From: Gelidibacter salicanalis
GTDB taxonomy: Bacteria > Bacteroidota > Bacteroidia > Flavobacteriales > Flavobacteriaceae
Assembly (NCBI RefSeq): GCF_007997285.1
Contig: NZ_VORX01000004.1
Location: 353,209-417,208, forward strand
Reading direction: 5' to 3'
DNA: 64,000 nt
The notes under the pieces were generated by a model. That model did no database searches. It worked only from the letters and a program-made list of their open reading frames with translations, and was not told where the DNA came from. Positions 1 to 9,374 of the stretch are shown one piece after another. Both the position numbers and the translations under genes were made by a program. Positions within the stretch are counted from its first letter, which is position 1. Each line of letters starts with the position of its first letter.

Positions 1-1
1 T

Positions 2-1906
2 GAAAGAGGCGTTCGTAAATCTTACGGTTTTGCCAAGTATTTACACGATTCCTTGCCTAATGCCACCTATGTTGGTTTTACAGGAACACCAATCGATAAA
101 ACCTTGGATGTGTTTGGAGATATTGTGGATGCCTATACCATGTTAGAGTCGGTCATTGATGAGATTACAGTACGATTGGTTTATGAAGGACGTGCAGCAC
201 GTATCAATTTAGATAGCAATAAAGTTCAAGAAATAGAAGATTATTACGAACAATGTGTGGCAGAAGGCGCTTCAGAATATCACATTGAAGCCAGTCAAAA
301 AGCCATTGCTAAAATGGAAGTAGTTTTGGGCGATTCCGACCGTATTAAAGCCATTGCAAAAGATTTTGTGACCCATTATGAAGGACGAATTGACGAAAAA
401 GCGAGTGTAGCCGGTAAAGCCATGTTTGTTTGTGCTTCTAGAGAAATTGCCTATAAGTTATTTCAGGAAGTGGTTTTCCTCAGACCAGAATGGAACACCC
501 CACAGATGGACGAGAGTTTGTCGGACGAAGAAAAGAAAAAGATCAAACCGATTGAGCGGATCAAAATGGTGATGACGCGCAATCAAGATGATGAACTTGA
601 ACAATACAATTTATTAGGTACAAAGGAAGATCGTAAGGAGTTAGACCGTCAGTTTAAGGAACGACATTCTAATTTTAAGATTGCCATCGTTGTAGATATG
701 TGGCTCACAGGATTTGATGTGCCATTTTTGGATACGATTTATATTGATAAGCCTTTACAGACACATAATTTAATTCAAACCATATCACGTGTGAACCGTA
801 AGTATGAAGGAAAGAACAAAGGTTTGGTGGTCGATTATATCGGCATTAAAAAGAATATGAAGCAAGCCTTGGGAATGTATAACCAGTATGCAGAGGATGA
901 CTTTGAAGATGTTGACAAAGCCATTATTTTGGTAAAAGATCAAGTGGATTTATTAAGTCGTTTCTTTCATAAATTTGATTCTACAGATTATTTTAATGGC
1001 TCAGCTTTAGAACAGCTCCATTGCTTAAACCGAGCCGCCGAGTTGGTGCTGATGAATGAAAAGTCAGAACAATTTTTTGTTGAAGTCACTAAGAAACTAA
1101 AATCGGCTTATAATTTATGTTGTAGTGCCAACGCATTCACAACCGATGAAGTTGATGAGATTCACTTCTATTTTGCCATTAAGTCTATAGTTATAAAGTT
1201 GACCAAAGGCGAAGCTCCCGATACCGAACAAATGAATTTGAAAGTGGCTAAAATGGTAGAAGAAGCGATTCTGTCGGAAGGCGTGGAGGAAATCTTTAAG
1301 TTGGATGATGAAAAGGCAAATGCCATTGATTTGTTTAGTGATCAATTTATTAATCGAATCAATGCATTGGAATTCCCGAATACGAAGATTAAAATTTTGG
1401 AACGCTTATTAAAACAAACCATTGAAGATTTCAAGAAAGTCAATAAAATCAAAGCGATAGCGTTTGGTGAACGCTTACAAAGCATCGTTCAACAATACAA
1501 CGAACGGAGCGAAGTGGACTTATTAGACTATCAGAAAATCACAGAGCAGACTTCGGAGCAAATGTTAGATTTAATTTTTGCTCTGCGTCAAGAAATGGAA
1601 TCTTTTGAAGGTTTGGGAATCGATTATGAAGAAAAGGCTTTTTATGATATTTTAATTGCGGTAAGAGAGCAATTTCAATTTGAATATACTGATGATAAAA
1701 CATTAGAATTGGCAAAAGAAATTAAGGCCATTGTAGACGATAAGACGAAGTACACGGATTGGAGTGAACGTGAAGATATCAAAGCTGAATTAAAGATGGA
1801 TATCATCGTTAAATTGGCTGAGTGTGGATATCCGCCAGTAACTATGGAAGCTGTTTATAAAAATGTGTTGGAACAGGCTGAGAATTTTAAGAGGAATAGG
1901 AGGTAG
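2..1906 (+). CDS. hsdR: Type I restriction endonuclease subunit R (HsdR), 3' part only
   Basis: The open frame runs in from the left window edge, so the N-terminal nuclease domain and first helicase motifs are missing. The visible part starts within the SF2 translocase: a SYGFAKYL segment, then GFTGTPI near nt 80, a motif typical of HsdR. Later FDVPFLDTIYIDKPL and QTISRVNRKYEG give the second RecA-like domain with motif VI. The last ~300 residues are the helical C-terminal part that contacts the methylase/specificity core. HsdR cuts DNA after ATP-driven translocation when HsdS/HsdM meet unmodified sites. HsdM and HsdS are not in the window and should lie upstream. The adjoining mobile mystery genes and Wadjet set fit a defence island. 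The frame ends in a normal stop, with no sign of decay. Confidence 0.9.
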   Translation, partial: ERGVRKSYGFAKYLHDSLPNATYVGFTGTPIDKTLDVFGDIVDAYTMLESVIDEITVRLVYEGRAARINLDSNKVQEIEDYYEQCVAEGASEYHIEASQKAIAKMEVVLGDSDRIKAIAKDFVTHYEGRIDEKASVAGKAMFVCASREIAYKLFQEVVFLRPEWNTPQMDESLSDEEKKKIKPIERIKMVMTRNQDDELEQYNLLGTKEDRKELDRQFKERHSNFKIAIVVDMWLTGFDVPFLDTIYIDKPLQTHNLIQTISRVNRKYEGKNKGLVVDYIGIKKNMKQALGMYNQYAEDDFEDVDKAIILVKDQVDLLSRFFHKFDSTDYFNGSALEQLHCLNRAAELVLMNEKSEQFFVEVTKKLKSAYNLCCSANAFTTDEVDEIHFYFAIKSIVIKLTKGEAPDTEQMNLKVAKMVEEAILSEGVEEIFKLDDEKANAIDLFSDQFINRINALEFPNTKIKILERLLKQTIEDFKKVNKIKAIAFGERLQSIVQQYNERSEVDLLDYQKITEQTSEQMLDLIFALRQEMESFEGLGIDYEEKAFYDILIAVREQFQFEYTDDKTLELAKEIKAIVDDKTKYTDWSEREDIKAELKMDIIVKLAECGYPPVTMEAVYKNVLEQAENFKRNRR

Positions 1907-2427
1907 GGAGTAATTAAAACTAAGGTGAAATTCCATTTATCTAGATCTCTTAAAATCAGTTTTTGATTGACCAATTCGTCAAATAATTCACGACTTGAAA
2001 TATTTAAAATTTTTCAAAGTTTTGTTGTGCTTATTTTATTCATTTTTATTAAATTTTGTAAAAATACATTGTGGAAATAACTCTATTTTACTACAAATCT
2101 AATAGTGTTTTAACAAAAGTCAAATTATTTTAGCATTTGATATCTGATAAAACGCATTACATCGATTATTTGATTTGTAATTCTCATATTATGAGCTAAC
2201 GATGAGTACTAATATTTATTTTTTTTACGGAAAAATTTGATATAAAATCTCTGAAATAATATAATATTAGGATTACATTAAGGTATTAAAAGAGGTCGAA
2301 GATCATACCATAGCAATGGCTGAAATGGTACAGGATTTTAAGTTAAATACTTCTAAGAATCTAAAGGTTTAAATATTACTTCTATACAAAACATTTCTCG
2401 TCAAATCGTATGATATCATAATTCATT
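1907..2427. other. Intergenic, AT-rich, with a short coding-like scar
   Basis: No gene is recognised in these 520 bases. A + strand stretch at 2277-2372 reads 31 codons to a TAA (IKVLKEVEDHTIAMAEMVQD, then about 11 more residues) without a usable start upstream. It looks like the 3' end of a lost gene, but I cannot name the family. The rest is AT-rich spacer between hsdR and the operator array of the next operon. Confidence 0.4.
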
Positions 2428-2544
2428 ATCAGGGTATAACCTGACGATTTATTCAGATTAGTCAGCCTATAACCTGACAAAACACTTGGCTATGTCAGGT
2501 AATAACCTTACTTTTGATGTACGCCTGTCAGGTTAAAACTTTAT
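2428..2544 (+). promoter_or_regulatory. Four phased 18-bp palindromic operators upstream of mobile mystery protein A
   Basis: Four copies of an 18-base palindrome lie at 2428-2445, 2461-2478, 2494-2511 and 2527-2544. The starts are exactly 33 bases apart and the three spacers are 15 bases each with unrelated sequences. The ideal palindrome deduced from them is GTCAGGTTATAACCTGAC. Copies 1-3 have two differences each and copy 4 has four. Spacing of about three helical turns puts all sites on one face of the DNA. The last copy ends four bases before the ATG of the HTH gene, so binding would block its own promoter or start. The likely ligand, inferred from position, is the HTH protein encoded next. 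Confidence 0.75.
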
Positions 2545-2547
2545 GTT

Positions 2548-3006
2548 ATGAACAAGAAAAGATTGCAAATAGAACAATTAGACCGAAAACTAAAAGGATT
2601 TAGAGAAGCAGTTCAAGTCACACAACCGACTATTGGCTGGCTCAAAACGGTAAGGGTCTCCATAGGAATGTCGCTGCAGCAAGTCGCAGATAAATTAGCA
2701 ATTACCAAACAAAGTGTTCAGGAAATCGAAATAAGGGAAAAGGAAGGTAGTATTACACTAAACAGTCTAAAAGAAACAGCAAATGCACTGGATATGCAAC
2801 TCGTATATGGATTGGTGCCCAAGGATGGTACTGTAGACGATTTAATAGAACGAAAAGCGAAAGAACTGGCACTGCGTATTGTTTCTCGAACCTCCAACAC
2901 CATGAAGTTGGAAGATCAAGAAAACTCTAAAGAACGTATTCAAAAAGCCATCGAAGAACGCAAGGCCATCATTAAAAACGAAATGCCTAAATCTTTATGG
3001 GATTAG
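2548..3006 (+). CDS. Mobile mystery protein A, HTH transcription regulator
   Basis: This 152-residue protein matches the mobile mystery protein A type in size and layout. A basic N-terminal arm (NKKRLQIEQLDRKLKGF) is followed by a Cro/C1-type helix-turn-helix at roughly residues 30-90 (GMSLQQVADKLAITKQSVQE), then a charged tail. The family is found almost only in mobile contexts, paired with a Fic-domain mobile mystery protein B, as here: the next gene starts 10 bases before this stop. By analogy with toxin-antitoxin regulators it probably represses its own operon through the four phased palindromes directly upstream. Whether it also neutralises the Fic protein cannot be read from sequence. 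Start at 2548 is supported by the operator array ending just before it. Confidence 0.85.
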   Translation: MNKKRLQIEQLDRKLKGFREAVQVTQPTIGWLKTVRVSIGMSLQQVADKLAITKQSVQEIEIREKEGSITLNSLKETANALDMQLVYGLVPKDGTVDDLIERKAKELALRIVSRTSNTMKLEDQENSKERIQKAIEERKAIIKNEMPKSLWD

Positions 3007-3593
3007 ACTTAGAATATATCGATGGGCAAACCCCAATTGATGAAGAGGAAAAAGAGGGCTTATTAATCGAGACCATTGGTACAAAGGCTGAACTGGATGA
3101 ATTTGAGCAACTCAACATAGAAGAGGCTTTACAATGGGTGTTCGGAAAAAAATTTAAACCCGAACAAGTGTTTACTGAGAAGTTTATTCGTAACCTACAT
3201 AAACGTATGTATGGCAATATATGGGCTTGGGCAGGAACTTTTAGAAAATCTGATAAAAATATTGGCGTAGATAAACACCAAATTCCTATGCAACTTAAAG
3301 TGCTTTGCGATGATGCTTTGTATTGGATAGAAAACCACACATTTTCTCCTGAAGAAATAGCTATTCGTTTCAAACACCGTTTAGTAAGCATCCATTGTTT
3401 TCCTAATGGAAATGGTCGGCATAGCAGGCTAATGGCCGACATAATTATTGAAAAACTGTTTAATAAAGAACTCTTCTCTTGGGGCGCAAGCAATTTTTCT
3501 AAAGCTACCGAAACTAGAACAGCATATCTGCAAGCGGTTAAACAGGCCGACCAGAATAAGTATCAACCCCTGCTGGATTTTGCATCTTCCTAA
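2997..3593 (+). CDS. Mobile mystery protein B, Fic-domain protein
   Basis: This 198-residue protein has a complete Fic core, HCFPNGNGR at residues 133-141, with the catalytic His133 and the GNGR phosphate-binding loop. Upstream is the beta-hairpin region (WAGTFRKSDKNIG) usual in Fic enzymes. Fic domains mostly transfer AMP, or other phosphate-containing groups, onto hydroxyl side chains of target proteins. The target here is unknown. The gene overlaps the HTH regulator by 10 bases, so the two are co-translated and form the known mobile mystery A/B pair. Its position between a type I restriction subunit and a Wadjet system suggests toxin or defence use (inference). No obvious inhibitory (S/T)xxxE(G/N) helix is seen. 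Confidence 0.87.
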   Translation: MGLDLEYIDGQTPIDEEEKEGLLIETIGTKAELDEFEQLNIEEALQWVFGKKFKPEQVFTEKFIRNLHKRMYGNIWAWAGTFRKSDKNIGVDKHQIPMQLKVLCDDALYWIENHTFSPEEIAIRFKHRLVSIHCFPNGNGRHSRLMADIIIEKLFNKELFSWGASNFSKATETRTAYLQAVKQADQNKYQPLLDFASS

Positions 3594-3907
3594 TTGTTCG
3601 TTTCAGCTATTTAAGTTATTGACAAGATGAGAGTTATAGGTGACATAGGAGAGGAGGAAAGTTAGGTTTTATTTTTTATCGAACGACTAAGACTCCAATC
3701 GTCTAAATTCATAAAGGCATATATGGACAAACTTGGCTGACATTAAAGGTAAGGATGGTTTAAGTTGCAGTAAGTCTTCCAATTTTTTAAAGCGTTTTAA
3801 GGAGAATTGTCCTTTCCTTCAGAGATTAATTTTTGTTCTGAAAAGAGCTAGTAAATCTGCTCAAATTCATAATTTGATTCTTCCTAAATATTCTTAAATT
3901 TAGCGCC
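3594..3907. other. Intergenic with a possible promoter for the Wadjet operon
   Basis: No gene is seen. At the right end TTG (3874-3876), 18 bases and TAAATTTA (3895-3902) resemble the Bacteroidota promoter with one mismatch in the -7 box. It ends only five bases before the ATG at 3908, so a transcript from it would be leaderless or nearly so. Confidence 0.35.
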
Positions 3908-5110
3908 ATGGACATTCAATCTTTCAATGATATCAAGGAATTGCTCACTGCTCTAAAAAGGGAAGACAGACTTTTTTATGAAATGTTTGGAAAGCGAAAG
4001 TCGTTGGAGTTTAAACTTTCTTATGCTCTGGAACTGGTAGATTATGATGAAGCGCGCATAGATTATCTAGTCAAAAAGTCGGTGTTGCGGGAAAACGGAG
4101 GGCTGTTGGAGATCGATGGTCTATTTTTGGAGTTTTTTGAGCAAGTCCTTGAAGTGAATGAGGAAATTAATTTGGCCTCCATTGATGAAAATATCAAATC
4201 CATTCAGGAAAATATTGTTTACTTTTTAAATGAAAATAGCGAGCATAGAAGGCATGCCTATCTACGAGAGATAAAAAGAACTTTTCGTAAAATAGGCGTT
4301 GTAACCATCCGTAGCGTTATTGACCTGAGACGTAAAGTTGACAATACCTTTAAAAATGAGCCGAATTTTAAAAACAAGCAACTCAAATTAAAACATCTTG
4401 ATGAGAAAAGAGTGATGGTAAAAAAGCTGAGTGGCCAAGCTCTTGATCTTATCAATGAAAACCAGCCCGTCTTTTTTAAAACCTCCCAAGATGAGGAATT
4501 GAAACGGATCATTACAGAGTTGAAGCTTCAGCTGAATGAATGTTCCCATAACTTGATCGAAATTGAAAAACAGATTATTGATTATCTGAATCAGATTAAG
4601 CACCAAGGCTTGTTTTTGGAGAAGCTTCGTAAATTAAAATATCTAAAGGATCATTTTACCATTGAAGCAGAAACGGATATCAAACAGCACTTAGCAAAAA
4701 GCAATTCCTTAATTTTTGAACGAAGATTGGGCGAACCTCTTAATCTTTCATTGGATTTTATTCTCAATGAAGAAAGGGCTTTTGCATCCATTAAGAAAGT
4801 TGCTAAAAATTATAAATCCAGAACACACATCGTTCCCGAGCTTGCAGAAACTATTGCAACCGATTTTCTTGAAAATAATGTGGAGCAAGAAATCATGATC
4901 AATCTGGAGGAGGTACGAAATCATTTTTTGGCCACAGGCGATAATCTGTTCAACTTTATCGTAAACTACAACTTTAACAAGGAGGTCGGTTTTGAGGAAC
5001 GGGTTACAGTATATTGTCAACTTGTGTCCATTTATGATCAGGAATTCATGATTACCAATGAATTTGAAAATTTTAATGGTGTGGAATACGCTATGGTTTA
5101 TCCTAAATAA
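3908..5110 (+). CDS. jetA: Wadjet JetA-like (kleisin/MukF-like) subunit
   Basis: This 400-residue, mostly helical protein starts a four-gene set in the order of Wadjet systems (JetA, JetB, JetC, JetD). The assignment rests mainly on that order, on length and on the pattern: a winged-helix-like N-terminus (residues ~1-90, with SYALELVDYDEARIDYLVKK), a long helical middle and a C-terminal winged-helix-like end. JetA is the kleisin-type bridge that closes the JetC SMC ring. The complex finds small circular DNA by loop extrusion and hands it to JetD for cutting. The gap to the next gene is six bases. Sequence alone does not show the subtype, and I cannot identify a Pfam family with certainty. Confidence 0.75.
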   Translation: MDIQSFNDIKELLTALKREDRLFYEMFGKRKSLEFKLSYALELVDYDEARIDYLVKKSVLRENGGLLEIDGLFLEFFEQVLEVNEEINLASIDENIKSIQENIVYFLNENSEHRRHAYLREIKRTFRKIGVVTIRSVIDLRRKVDNTFKNEPNFKNKQLKLKHLDEKRVMVKKLSGQALDLINENQPVFFKTSQDEELKRIITELKLQLNECSHNLIEIEKQIIDYLNQIKHQGLFLEKLRKLKYLKDHFTIEAETDIKQHLAKSNSLIFERRLGEPLNLSLDFILNEERAFASIKKVAKNYKSRTHIVPELAETIATDFLENNVEQEIMINLEEVRNHFLATGDNLFNFIVNYNFNKEVGFEERVTVYCQLVSIYDQEFMITNEFENFNGVEYAMVYPK

Positions 5111-5116
5111 ATAAAG

Positions 5117-5686
5117 ATGAAAACAAAATACACCTCCGAAATTTTTGAAGTGCTTCGCCGTGGTCGGTTTATATGCTCCAATAGTCCCGACGATCGTATA
5201 AAAATGCTCTACAACATTCTTGAGGAGGAGGAGACATTTTACGAGTTGCAAAATTATTTCGCCCACATCAATTACAATTTAGAACACGGAAACGAATATT
5301 TCTATTTTAGTCGCTTGGAAAGCAATACGGATCTGGATAGGAAACTTAATAAGGCCTTTGGCTGGATTGATTTGCTGGACTTTTTAAAAACATTTGACAC
5401 TTCTTTTGACGTGGGTTTTAGGTTTTCGCCGGCAGAAATTGTCAATCAACTAAAGAACAATGCCGATTTAAAAAATAAATTGGACAATCTAAAAAGGCTA
5501 GGCGCCGATAAAAAGAATTATTCCGAAAGAGTTAAAAAAATAATCGAGCAATTGGTTAAGGACGATTTTGTGGCCTTAGAAAATGAAATGTCCGAAACCT
5601 ATAAAGTGCTTACCTCATTCAATTATTTAAAAGACTTGGTTACCGCTATTAATATTCCTGAAGAAATAGAGCATGAGATACCTTAA
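5117..5686 (+). CDS. jetB: Wadjet JetB-like (KITE/MukE-like) subunit
   Basis: This 189-residue protein sits between the JetA-like and SMC-like genes and has the usual length of JetB (a DUF4194/MukE-type KITE protein of tandem winged helices that dimerises on the kleisin). The N-terminal part (SEIFEVLRRGRFICSNS) and a central LNKAFGWIDLLDFLK segment resemble this class. It overlaps the SMC-like gene by 14 bases, so translational coupling is likely. The call depends on context as well as on sequence. The protein has no enzymatic motif. Confidence 0.72.
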   Translation: MKTKYTSEIFEVLRRGRFICSNSPDDRIKMLYNILEEEETFYELQNYFAHINYNLEHGNEYFYFSRLESNTDLDRKLNKAFGWIDLLDFLKTFDTSFDVGFRFSPAEIVNQLKNNADLKNKLDNLKRLGADKKNYSERVKKIIEQLVKDDFVALENEMSETYKVLTSFNYLKDLVTAINIPEEIEHEIP

Positions 5687-8600
5687 TAAAATTATTTTTA
5701 TAAACAGCGCATCGGTGGCCTATGCTGAGATTGAGCTTGACGGTAACGTGCATTTGATTGGCACCCAGGGTGTCGGAAAAAGCACACTTTTACGTGCCAT
5801 TTTGTTTTTTTACAATGCCAACAAGGTCAAACTTGGAATTCCACGTGAGAAAAAAAACTACGACGATTATTATTTTCCTTATCAAAACTCCTATGTCATT
5901 TATGAAGTGATGAAAGATGGCGTTCCATTTTGTGTGCTTAGTTACAAAGTGAACGGCAAAGTAGCGTTTCGGTTTTTTGACTCTGGGTATGAGCAACAGC
6001 TTTTTATTGACCATCAGAATCGGGCATTTGAGAACTGGGAGCAGATTCGTCAGGCTTTTGGCAAATCAATTTATTATACGTCTATCATTTCAAGTTATGA
6101 TGAATTCCGAAGGATTATTTATGGCGATAATAAATCCCTGAAACCTGAATACAGAAAATATGCGATTATAGAAAGTAGGCAGTATGAAAATATTCCACGT
6201 ACTATTCAAAATGTGTTTTTAAACTCCAATCTGGAAGCTAAATTCATCAAGGACACCATCATTAATTCCCTTAATGAGGAAGAGTTTACCATCGATCTGG
6301 AGAATTATTCCAAAAACCATCTCCGTGAATTTGAGAGTCAAATTAATGATATCACTATTTGGTCCAAAGCAAATAGGAAAGGAGAAGTGCCTATCAGAAA
6401 ACAGGCGGATAGCATCATTGACCATTACCGTATTCATAATTATTTGAATCGGGAGAAATTGGAATTATTTCGGAATTTGTTGTCGCGAATGGATTATGTA
6501 GAAAAACAAAAGCCACTACTTCAGGTCGAGATTTCGGAAGAAAGACAAACAAAGGATCGGTTTTATAAAGAATTTGAAAATCTAATAGATTTACATCAAA
6601 AACGGGAACAAAAAATAATTTCTGAAATAGATTATTTCAAGAAACAGATTGCGGAAGCACAGAGGAAACAACAGGAATATCAAAGAATCGAAATTGATAT
6701 ATTAATTTCCAAGGTCGAGGAGAAAGAATCCTTGCAACAGGAAAGTGGCGCATTGGCTGAAGAAAAAAACCTGCTCACTTCAAGATTTGCAGATATCAGG
6801 ACGAAATATGAAAACTTGATCCGGCAAATCGAAAATGAAAAGCAAGCTTACTTAAACACCAAAACTTCAGAAATCAATCAACTGGAGCAGCAGTTTGGAA
6901 ATACCAAAATGGAACTTTTTACCAGCTATCAAAAAATAGTTAATGACATTAAAATCAATTCCGAAGTAGAAAAAACAAATGCGGTAGATGAGATCGAAAG
7001 ACTTAAGAATGAGAAACACAGTCTCGATAATCAAAAATCAGAATTAAAATATCAAATCTTTTTTGAAAGTGAAATAGGAGCGGGCAAACAAAATCAGGAG
7101 CAGTTGATTGCCAAGATTTCTGCTGGTAACTCCACGATTACGGATTCAAAGCACCAAATCAAAAATGCTAGAAAAGAATGGGAACTTGAAACTGAAAAAA
7201 TAGACGCTCGATTTGAAGTTGAAACGGCAAAGGCGAAAGATCAAAGCGCTGAAGCTGAAAACGTGATAAAGGAAATTGAGTCTAAACTATTCCAGAGTGA
7301 AGATTCCTTTTATAGCTGGTTAAATAGAAATGTTTCGAACTGGGAAAATACTATTGGGAAAGTCATTGATGAAAATGTTCTTTTTTACTCGGATCTTGAA
7401 CCAGAACAGTTTGAAAAGGAAACGGAATCCTTATTCGGTGTCCGCGTTAATTTGGAAGTTCTCGAGAATAAAATCAAAAGTGTTCAAGAATATCGGAAGG
7501 ACATAGAAAGATTGAAAAAACAGCTGGAGCAAATCCAAAAAAATAGTCTTCTGATAGAGGCTGAAAAAGAAACGGAACAAATTAAATTGAAGAGCGGTTT
7601 CACCAAAAAAATCAAAAGTTTAAATGATTTAATTGCAAAAGAAGACTATCAGTTAAATCAGAATGAGGAAAAACAGAAGATCAATAGTGTCCAATTGAAA
7701 GAATGGGTTGAAAAATCAGAAACTGAAAAGAAAATCAGAGCCACCGAAATTGAAAAGAAGTTAGAAAATAGTTCTTATGAACTTTCAAAAGCAACAAATC
7801 AGTTAGTGGCGGTTAAGAAAAATATTTCTAGAAGGATTTCATTAAAGGAAACGGAACGGGATAAAAAGACTGCTGATTTAGAAGCAAGTAAAAACGAAAA
7901 AGTGTCAACCTTCCAGTCTTATATTAACAATCACAAGGAGCAATCCGACCTTCGCATTGAAGTACTCCGCAAAAATCAGATGGATGAATTGGAGGATAAA
8001 GGTGCAGACAGAAAACGATTGGAAGAAATAGATGGGAAATTGTCTACTATAATAAGTTCCTTGGGATTTATAGCGCAAAATGAAAAAACTGTCATCGAAT
8101 ACCAAAAAGATAAACGAGAGTTATTTGACCTTCTTCCGCAATGGAAAACAGATAAAATTACGCTAGAAAAACAACAACTTCATAGTGCTGACACCCACAA
8201 GATTGAACTTTCAAAGTCCCATCAAAAGCTAAGCCATCAAACAGAAAAGATGAAATCGCTTGAGCATAAGTTTTCTATTTTCGAAATTGATATTTCAGAA
8301 TTTGAAAAATTTAAAAAATCCGTAGCTTTTGCTGGTATGGAAGCCGTTTTGGAGGATTCTTCTGATAAAGAAGAACAGGATAGTTCAAAAAAGGCGTCGC
8401 TTCTTATTTCTGAAATCAATGACAAATACTATAAAGGAATTGGTAAGTTTCAAGAACTTCAGCGTTCCATTAATGGCTTTGTTAGCAACTTTAATGAAGC
8501 GAATGTGTTTCAATTTAAATTACAATTTGGTACTGATGAAGATCATCTCAATTTCGCCCTAAATCTCAAAGAATTTATCGAGGAAGATAAAATCCAAGAG

Positions 8601-9374
8601 TATCAGAAACGCGTTAACGAACGCTTTGGAACTATTATTAATCAAATAGGACGGGAGACCACGGAACTGACGTCTAAGGAAGCTGAAATTGAGAAAACAA
8701 TCAAAAAAATCAATGATGATTTTCTACATAAAAACTTTGTGGAAGCCATAAAGGAAATGGAAATGCGTACGCAGAAAAGTTCCAATCCTATTGTATCCCT
8801 TCTTTTGGACATAAAGGATTTTAATGAGGAGCACAGTCTACAATTGGGACAGATAAACCTTTTCAGCACTTCAGAATCGTCCTCAAAAAACCACCGTGCC
8901 GTGGAATTGGTCAAACAGTTAATAAAAGAACTGGAACGGGCCAAGACATCCACTTTAACCTTATCTGAATCCTTTGATCTGCAATTCCGTATCGTTGAAA
9001 ATGACAACGATTCCGGCTGGGTGGAGAAGCTTTCAAACGTGGGTAGTGAAGGAACGGACGTTTTGGTAAAAGCGATGATAAATATTCTACTTCTTAACGT
9101 ATTTAAGGATAGTGCCTCAAGAAAAATAAAAGACTTTAAATTGCATTGTATGATGGATGAGATCGGGAGATTGCACCCCAATAATGTGAGGGGAATTTTA
9201 AAATTCGCCAACGAGCGAAATATCCTGCTCATCAATGGTTCTCCAACAAGTCAAAACGCGACGGATTATAAATACACCTATAAATTGGCTAAGGAACAAT
9301 CGAAAAGCAATCCAAAAAGATATTTGACCAAGATAAATCGATTGATAAAAGTGACTACAAAAATTTCGAATTAA
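5673..9374 (+). CDS. jetC: Wadjet JetC-like SMC/MukB-type ATPase
   Basis: The 1233-residue protein has the two-ended ABC ATPase of SMC proteins. Walker A is GTQGVGKST at residues 30-38. A signature-like SNVGSEGTDVLVKA lies ~50 residues before Walker B. Walker B is HCMMDEIGRL, with Asp1162 and Glu1163. Between them are about 700 residues of coiled coil very rich in Glu, Lys and Gln, broken in the middle by a hinge. This is the motor that extrudes plasmid DNA loops in Wadjet. Start 5673 overlaps jetB by 14 bases and puts Walker A at the usual distance from the N-terminus. The stop and the jetD start share one base (TAATG). Confidence 0.88.
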   Translation: MRYLNKIIFINSASVAYAEIELDGNVHLIGTQGVGKSTLLRAILFFYNANKVKLGIPREKKNYDDYYFPYQNSYVIYEVMKDGVPFCVLSYKVNGKVAFRFFDSGYEQQLFIDHQNRAFENWEQIRQAFGKSIYYTSIISSYDEFRRIIYGDNKSLKPEYRKYAIIESRQYENIPRTIQNVFLNSNLEAKFIKDTIINSLNEEEFTIDLENYSKNHLREFESQINDITIWSKANRKGEVPIRKQADSIIDHYRIHNYLNREKLELFRNLLSRMDYVEKQKPLLQVEISEERQTKDRFYKEFENLIDLHQKREQKIISEIDYFKKQIAEAQRKQQEYQRIEIDILISKVEEKESLQQESGALAEEKNLLTSRFADIRTKYENLIRQIENEKQAYLNTKTSEINQLEQQFGNTKMELFTSYQKIVNDIKINSEVEKTNAVDEIERLKNEKHSLDNQKSELKYQIFFESEIGAGKQNQEQLIAKISAGNSTITDSKHQIKNARKEWELETEKIDARFEVETAKAKDQSAEAENVIKEIESKLFQSEDSFYSWLNRNVSNWENTIGKVIDENVLFYSDLEPEQFEKETESLFGVRVNLEVLENKIKSVQEYRKDIERLKKQLEQIQKNSLLIEAEKETEQIKLKSGFTKKIKSLNDLIAKEDYQLNQNEEKQKINSVQLKEWVEKSETEKKIRATEIEKKLENSSYELSKATNQLVAVKKNISRRISLKETERDKKTADLEASKNEKVSTFQSYINNHKEQSDLRIEVLRKNQMDELEDKGADRKRLEEIDGKLSTIISSLGFIAQNEKTVIEYQKDKRELFDLLPQWKTDKITLEKQQLHSADTHKIELSKSHQKLSHQTEKMKSLEHKFSIFEIDISEFEKFKKSVAFAGMEAVLEDSSDKEEQDSSKKASLLISEINDKYYKGIGKFQELQRSINGFVSNFNEANVFQFKLQFGTDEDHLNFALNLKEFIEEDKIQEYQKRVNERFGTIINQIGRETTELTSKEAEIEKTIKKINDDFLHKNFVEAIKEMEMRTQKSSNPIVSLLLDIKDFNEEHSLQLGQINLFSTSESSSKNHRAVELVKQLIKELERAKTSTLTLSESFDLQFRIVENDNDSGWVEKLSNVGSEGTDVLVKAMINILLLNVFKDSASRKIKDFKLHCMMDEIGRLHPNNVRGILKFANERNILLINGSPTSQNATDYKYTYKLAKEQSKSNPKRYLTKINRLIKVTTKISN

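Noticed and set aside
2428..2544. CRISPR-like array (four repeats of 18 bp with equal 15-bp spacers)
   Set aside because: Repeats and spacers are too short, repeats vary and are full palindromes, there are no cas genes, and the array abuts an HTH gene start. Operators fit better.
5673..9374. JetC-like gene as chromosomal MukB or SbcC
   Set aside because: The order with KITE-like and kleisin-like genes and a fused-operon TOPRIM nuclease fits Wadjet. SbcC would have an SbcD partner and MukB is gammaproteobacterial.
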